DNA of 64,000 nucleotides, from assembly GCF_037975245.1 (NCBI RefSeq), contig NC_092575.1, forward strand, positions 2,237,001-2,301,000, in the 5' to 3' direction. Positions 45,971 to 64,000 of this stretch are shown one piece after another. Source of the stretch: Apostichopus japonicus (Eukaryota > Echinodermata > Holothuroidea > Aspidochirotida > Stichopodidae). A program made the position numbers and the translations under genes. The notes under the pieces were generated by a model. That model was not told where the DNA came from. It searched no databases and was given only the letters and a program-made list of their open reading frames with translations. Positions within the stretch are counted from its first letter, which is position 1; every line of letters starts with the position of its first letter.

Positions 45971-48900
45971 AAAATGCTCTCTAGTGTTAGTGGTAGATAA
46001 TTATTGGGTGTACCAACTTTATTCCAATCAAGTTCAGCCCTTAATATACCATATTACTTGCAGAATTCTTCAAGAAATGCATGGCACTATCTCATCCATA
46101 TCATCCTAAGGAGGATAAAGTCAAAACAAGACAAACTGACAGAATTGTCTCCTTGCAAATGCTAATTTTCTTCTTTTTACATTTACTTTCTAAAAGAGGG
46201 AGGGAGGGAGGAAGGGATGATTTGAAATTTCTTTGGCAACCTTTTGCATTTGGATGCATTGTTTTTTTGTTTGATTTTTCTTCTAATGCATGTTTTGATA
46301 CCATATCTACTGAGCACTTAAATCAAGAAAAGGTTTGTAATTGATCAAACTAAGACACATCTCCTGATTCCATCAGCAATGACCATTTACTATAACAAAT
46401 TCTACAATTTCTGTCCCTGGACACTTTCCCCATGTATTATTTATCACATACAAGTGGAAACACAATTTTTTTTCCCCAGGAGAAGGCAGTTGATGGGGGT
46501 TTTGGGGGATTTTAAATTTGACCTAGTAAAGCTAATGAAGTGTGTACTACGGCGGCCAGAACCAGGATCATACCCTTATTTCATACGATACAACCCAGAA
46601 AGTGGGCAAGGGAAAGGATTTCAGGAGAAATAATTATGGTCTTTACGGCAACCCGAGGAATGAAATCTCCATATAGGGCCCTCCACCCACTTAGGGCAGG
46701 ACAGCCTAACTGTTGGTACAGCGCAGGCGTTTGAAACCCTTGTGTTACCGCTTTAAATCCCTCTCTGGTCACAAGTTTCTTTGTTCTTTTTCAACGAGAC
46801 ATTACGATGTGATTTTTCTATCAACTTCTGCAAATAGCTGTCTCTTTTAAGCTGGGAGTAGGAGCCAGGGGGCACTGGGGACACGTGTCCCCACCCCCAC
46901 TTTTTCCAAAATAGCAAATGTGCCCTACTGGCAAATAAATGTGCCCCTTTGATGAAGAACTGTCTTTGGAAATCTTAAGCCTTTTTTAATTTTAATATTT
47001 TATTTTAATTTTTTTAGTCTGTACATGCTTTTTTTTAAATGGCATATCATATCTATTTTTTAGCACGGTTAACAATAAACCATCTCAATAAATAGTATTG
47101 ATAGCATACTAACACATCATCTATATTTAAGTGATATGGCCGGTGTGTATCGGTTTATAGCGTAACGAGTGGTGGTTGTGGAATGAGAAAGTGCCCCTCT
47201 GATGTTGTGCCCCCCCCTCACTTTTTGGAAGCTTCCTACCCCCTCCCCTACTTTTAAGCATAGATCATAAACAACAAAAACTACTAGATGATACAGTAAA
47301 TTCACTGGTTCTGCGCTTTATTTCACTCAAAATTTTTTACTAAAAGGCTATGCCAAGAACTGCCATTGTAAGAACAGCTCACTGGCCATCTATCTCTACA
47401 AATTCTCTTTCATACTGTACAGTTCCAAAAAAAAAGTGCAAAAAAACAAAACTTGAAAATAAATAGAGTTAGATTTATAAATAAATACGAATTAACCATG
47501 ATTCTTGTTAAACTACCAGAAAGATAGAGAAGTAGGAAGAAAAAATAATCATAATAATAATAATAAGGAAAAAAATAAAGAAAAGACATTGAAAGATGAT
47601 TTCACAGAAGGTTGAAAAAAAGAAATTATAACATCGAAAAATGAACTTTAAGGTATTTTATATTTAAAGAAAAGAATGAATGAAAATTGAATTCCTAATC
47701 AACAAACTGCATGACCGGTCAATCTTGTATCTGAAAGCCAAAATTTTATGGAAATACTCAAATAATGGAAGGGTGACGGTCCACTAATGTGAAAAAAAGT
47801 TTAGGATAAAATCTGTTCTGAATTGATTGTCACAAATTTTGCCTGCAGAGGATATGAAAAAATTAGGAGGGTGTCTACCTCAAAAAAGAGGGTTTGTTTC
47901 ATTCCCTACAGCTTTCCACAAAAGCGTCAAACTTCTTTCCCCCATCACCCCCCCCCCCCAACTCGGCCCCATACCCATAAATATGCTAATATGCAACATC
48001 TCTATTACAAAGCACTCTCGATTTATGCTTGTTTTCTCCATCTTATATTAAGTCAATATATAAAATATGTTTTGTAATCTGATTGTTTTTTTCTATCTCT
48101 CTTTCTCCAGTAATTTGTTTTAAAAAATAGAAGTGAACAGTTATTTTAAAGGTGTGATTGTTATTTTAAGTTATTATTGTTATTAGTTTTAATTTATTTT
48201 TGAAACAAAGAAACCGAAACATGATGGATGGTTATATAATGTGCATTGAATAAAAAGAAGAGCATTATAAAATTGTAGTATTCCACATGCAACGGCCTCC
48301 AAATATTGGAAAGAGAAAATAAAAATGCGATTCAAACATTTTCGCGAATGGAATAAGTATAACAACAGAAGTAAGACACGACACCCCCCTCATTTTGCTC
48401 CTTAAACCGGTCCGCATTTAGCACCGTTTCGGGAGACATTCGCGAGATGTAACTTGACAAGAAAACTATTGCATTGCCAAATAAAAGAAGGTAAACAATC
48501 GGTTGTGAAAACCACAGATCAACAACTCTGCACCATATATAAACAACTTGTTTTACATTCCAAAACATTCAGAGATTAAATATAGTTAAAATGAATGTCG
48601 TCTACTCATTAAAAATATATCATAAAAAAAATGTCCTCTCTTTCCCAGTTATTTCCAATGCAGCATTTGAAATCGGTCCAATTTTTATTCATATTAAATC
48701 CCCTCACATTTATCATTTGGTAGCATTTTGGCAAAATGTTGATATCTTGCCAGGTACAAATTGTAGGAATGGCCACGCTAAAAATTGTCTACGATTTGGG
48801 GAAACGTCACCTCGAAACTTTCTGGCACGTTCCACGATCCAAAGATCAAATCTTGTGACAGATATCGAAAACCTGTCCCTCCTGTATTTGGCCACAAGCC

Positions 48901-51900
48901 GGTTTAATTTGCTGGTTTAATTTGCCGGTTTAATTTGCTGCTCCCTGCACGTACAGGCCAGTTCAAATTGATTTTAACCCAGTTTCACTAACACCTGTAA
49001 TAGTGCCAGCCCATCGACTTTACAAAGTGCAGAGCACAGATATATATAATGTAGAGGGCTACCAGCGACCAACATAATCATCCAAAGGATGTGGCCATTT
49101 TGTCACTGACACTTCATTATCTGAACTATTTGTCAAAATTAAACATCCACATTGATTTGATATCACTCGTCGGAAACTGTTGTTAATAACTGCACCATTA
49201 ACACACGTACCAAGCATCACTTTTTGCCAAGTTTACACCATAGCTGTCGACATTGTTATCTTATCAAGGCTTTTTTGACGATTACAACGGGAGACATGCC
49301 CAAATTTTTTGACAAAGTAGGATGTTTTCTCCGTATCTTTGGTGTGTGATACCACAAGAAAGACAGACTTAATAAATCTTCCATATCGTCTCAGATGTCT
49401 TAAATTGGGGGGAAATGTAGCTCGTTATTTTACTTCTCGACAATTCTCAACCGTTCATTACCTAATTAAAATACTCTGTAATGACTCCCAGGCATGTGTT
49501 ATCATTGCTTCACAGAGGGCTCTACAAGGCTTCTAACCCATGTTATTGTAAACACAGTTCATATTTGACGTCTTCAACGTGACGTTTACTTGTAAGGATG
49601 ATTCTTGAAGCGGAAAGACTTCATACTGCCAGATATGATTCACGTAATCCAAAATAAAATTTGTGCACGGCATCATCAATAATTTCATTATTTTCAAATC
49701 TCAATTTTAAAAAACCTTGATATGATGTAAAAGGTCCCTCAATCCAATCTGACCAGCTGTCTCCATCTAAGGACCCAAATTAGATTGAAAAATAAAAATC
49801 AAATGAAATGTTTTAATTACTACTACCGTTCTAAGACTTTTTTTTAATCTTTCTTTTCTCTTATTTTTCAGCTAATCCAGAATGAAAAATTTCTAAAATC
49901 ATCTTTCCAATCTTCTTCTCTACTTTCCACGATAAAATATTATTCTCATCTAACATTTCATAAAAACTCACCTAGAAATATCGATTATTTTTTTACTTTC
50001 TTCCATCATTTAACTATTTGATCTATGAAATTGATTTATTTAAAACAACTGGACTATGTTTTTTTAATACTATCTAACAATCTCCGATATTCTTTACTAA
50101 AATCCTCTCCTTTTTCTTTTCCAATAAATCCACATCCACCAACAACTGACAGTCATGACAAGAGAAAGCCTTCATTAATTACTCATCCCCCCCCCAACCC
50201 TCCAACAAAATAATCCCCTTTCAACTCTATTTATTCCCCCCCCTCCTTCCAAACCCCCTCCCCTTTTTATACGTAAGAGTAAGAATTTACTTCTGAGGAA
50301 AAACTGAATACGATAACATTATTTCATATTAGCACAATCACAACGAAACGAAGCTGTACTGCAATTTAAACAATAAAATTTACTTCCATTTCTTTCTCTC
50401 CCACAACTCTTTCCTCACCACCCCCATCCTATCCCCCCCCCCCCAAAAAAATTAACTCTAAACATTATGAATGATTCAAGAAAATACCCATTGTGAAAAT
50501 TCAACAAACAGATTGAAGTTGTTTTTCTGACTATGTTGTCAAACTGTAGGTTATCTTTCTGCCAATAACCCCATTTATTCCATGTTTGTGCGATTCATAT
50601 GCGATGTACATATATATATACCTTTATCAATTTGTGCAAAAACAAAAAACAAAACAAAAGAGATTTCAGGATGGGATTGAAGTTAACATTAGAAGGAGGT
50701 TTGGCATCTCCTTTCTACCCACAAGAAAAGATTTGAATCTAGAATTCTAGAGATCATTTCCAGTTGTTTTCTCTTCTTCGATATCAAAGAATTGCTCTTG
50801 GCTCAAACATGAAAAACTTTTGTTCCAATTTGATATTTCAAGAAAGGAAAAAATGAATTCAGAACTGCTTGAAGGAAAGTTCAAAATAACGCACTGTCTG
50901 TTAAACACAGGTGAATCGAATCATTACCTTCGACCAAAATGCAAATTTTTAATTCAACCAGAACCGTAACAGACTCGTAAAAAAATTGTTTCTTTTGCTT
51001 TTATGTTCGGTTTCAATATCATCAATCTAATTTCATTTTCATAATTTGGCTGCAAAATAACACTTTTTTGGGCCGGTTGCCACTGGTAGAAAATGACATC
51101 TTTCGTTGGATACGAGGTCTGTGCCAACTTGGATGTAAGTGGTACATGTATGATCACACACACACCAATTACAAATATCAGAATGTTGGCAAACAACATA
51201 TGCTAGACATGTCCTTAAAAAAAACATAAACACAATCATTCCCAAAAATTATTTTTGAAGCAGATTTCTAGAGATTCCAAATACAGTTGCATAATTTTGC
51301 ATAGGTCAACAGAGGGATGGGAAGGTTGAGGATGTGATATTGTCATATTTATGTATTGCAATGTTTTCTTTCCTCCCACACCCTTACCGCATCCCTCCCC
51401 CGCCTCTTTACGGGAGTTTACTTTCGATTGAAAGTGTAGGCAATAAATATGAATTTCTTTGCAAGATGTTTTGTCTTGCTAACATGAACAAATAAGTGAA
51501 ACAAACAGACAATAATCCAAGCTAGGACAGCTTTGAAATATGGTGGGTGGAAATTTGATGGGTCAGGTAAAAAGAACTTCATCTTCATCAATCGTTTTCT
51601 TCGGAATGTGTGATTGAAATTTTACTAAGGGATGGATTTTGTGAATTAAATCTCTACCAACATCGACCCAACCCCCATCCCCCTCCCCTGTATCTAACTT
51701 GGGAGGTAACACGCCAAATCTACGACACACAACCATTTATCTTGAAGCAACACTGAGGCAAGCTTTAAAGTTGAATTATTATTATCATCTTTCCTCATTC
51801 AGACTGCTATCAAATGATTTTGAATACAAACTAGATCGGTTAAACCCGGGGGGGGGGGGTTGGTGTTTCGATCTGATCGACTGAAATGATACAGATATTG

Positions 51901-52975
51901 ACCAAATTGGCATTTTGGAAAGGCACAAAAGATGATTCGATTTGGTGCCCATAACAAATACGGACAGAGCAAAACTCGTACCAAAAGCTAAAGGCCTTGC
52001 CATTTAAATTGCAAAGAAATTTCATTTACCCAGCTCAAAATTGTCAATTCTTCTTATTATTATTATTATCATCATTATTATTATTATTTATGATCCCAAG
52101 GATAAAAGATATATTTTAACAAGTTTTTGAATCCTTTCCACAAGCCCAGAGCTTTACAATTAGCATCCAGTTTGAATGAGTCTTTCTTCACTCAATTCTC
52201 CATCAGAGGATTGAAGAAGTAACTCCATTTCGATTGAAAATTAAACATTAGCGTTTTTCATCTCGCTAATTGATGTGCTCTTGGCACTTCTAAATTTCTC
52301 GTTAGGACATGATTCTGAGCTGGAGTTCTGTCTTATTGTTTTTATAAGTTTTTCTTGCCATGATGTCTGATTAATACTGATAACATAATATTTAGACTCC
52401 CCCACTGGGGACGACTAAACATTTCACCTGAAAAAACTTGATAATACTTGCACCTGGAGCTGTCCAACTCAATATCTCAATTTCTATTAAAACGTTAAAG
52501 AGTCCTTTTACCCAGCACCGTAAGAAATAGATACCTTACGTTTAATCCCCCAATGCCTACGAGACTAACTTGACACAATGCAACACAAAATATTTATATG
52601 TACTAAGGTAAAAAGAAAAAGTAATAATAATAATAGTAATAATAATAATGATAACATTGAGAACACAAAAAAAAAATATATATATAGGTTACAGAAGTTT
52701 ACCCTTTTACAACATCAAAAAGATACCCAACATTGCAGTACAATACCCAACATCTCACAAATTCTGAACCCGTCCCACGGAAAGAGGATAAACGTAATAA
52801 CTTGATCCTTAAAAATATTGCAGCATAGTACGACACTTCCAAAATCTGTGGATACTTTTTTCTTTGAAAACAATATTGCTGATTGAGTTGGAAAGTTTCG
52901 AAAAACTACCACAGCTAAGCACCGTTTGGCCTCCGTTTTGCTTTGGTTTCGAGAGTTCTAGGCAGGACAGCGCCC
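45971..52975. other. Long gene-free stretch downstream of NLK
   Basis: Seven kilobases without a supportable coding exon. The part nearest 52975 should be the NLK 3' UTR, read on the minus strand; its end is not defined. It contains a hAT-type element (46852-47250), a triple repeat of CGGTTTAATTTGC at 48898-48940, poly-C runs, and AAT/ATT runs (47548-47563, 52053-52090, 52621-52650). Confidence 0.5.
46852..47250. mobile_element. Probable hAT-type non-autonomous element, 399 bp
   Basis: Flanked by an exact 8-bp duplication CTTTTAAG (46844-46851 and 47251-47258). The left end CTGGGAGTAGGAGCCAGGGG and the inverted right end TAGGGGAGGGGGTAGGAAGC are similar but only partly matching inverted ends. 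Inner sequence near both ends contains GTGCCCC and CACTTTTT/CCAAAA blocks. No coding capacity. Confidence 0.65.

Positions 52976-64000
<11,025 letters not shown>

Overview
This window is animal nuclear DNA. The genes have many short exons split by GT-AG introns, the intergenic space is AT-rich, and TA microsatellites, SINE-like tails and miniature DNA transposons are abundant. Protein matches (NLK, DGCR2/IDD, METTL27, SLC35G, an adhesion GPCR) point to an invertebrate deuterostome. An echinoderm, possibly a sea cucumber, is my best guess, but that is an inference from general character and not a proven assignment. Five protein-coding genes could be rebuilt exon by exon with matching splice phases. 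Layout from left to right: (1) 994-2007, plus strand, an SLC35G-type drug/metabolite transporter with one coding exon preceded by a strong 3' splice site. (2) 3896-12409, minus strand, a five-exon METTL27-like methyltransferase that converges on gene 1. (3) 14415-29714, plus strand, a twelve-exon adhesion GPCR: signal peptide, acidic Ser-rich tandem-repeat stalk, hormone-receptor-like cysteine module, GAIN/GPS, 7TM. (4) 32827-41109, plus strand, an eight-exon DGCR2/IDD-like receptor: C-type lectin, VWC, TM, PPxY tail, PDZ-type C-terminus. (5) 52976-60729, minus strand, the last eight exons of Nemo-like kinase; its amino-terminal lobe lies past the right edge. The genes are functionally unrelated (transport, methylation, adhesion signalling, cell-surface recognition, MAPK-like signalling), so nothing suggests one pathway. 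Genes 1/2 and 4/5 are convergent and 2/3 are divergent. The most informative non-genic content is mobile DNA. Several hAT-type non-autonomous elements have intact 8-bp target duplications (8582-9649 with a nested copy at 8931-9333, 30864-31929, 18987-19288, 46852-47250). A MITE family flanked by TTAA occurs upstream of gene 1 and in introns of DGCR2 and NLK. A TIR-bounded element at 21662-22560 carries a piece of a YqaJ-type nuclease. A 166-bp foldback palindrome sits at 10062-10227. Four of the hAT-type copies share a ~45-nt palindromic cassette, and two of those plus one unrelated site share a tiny AGAGCCGTA-type palindrome. The gap between DGCR2 and NLK holds a 14-bp pyrimidine satellite followed by seven tRNA-like sequences, five of them in a ~157-bp tandem array. 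I see no CRISPR array, operon, rRNA or intact canonical tRNA. No evidence of a wholly new multi-gene system was found; the best candidates for something undescribed are the shared transposon cassettes and the tRNA-like array.
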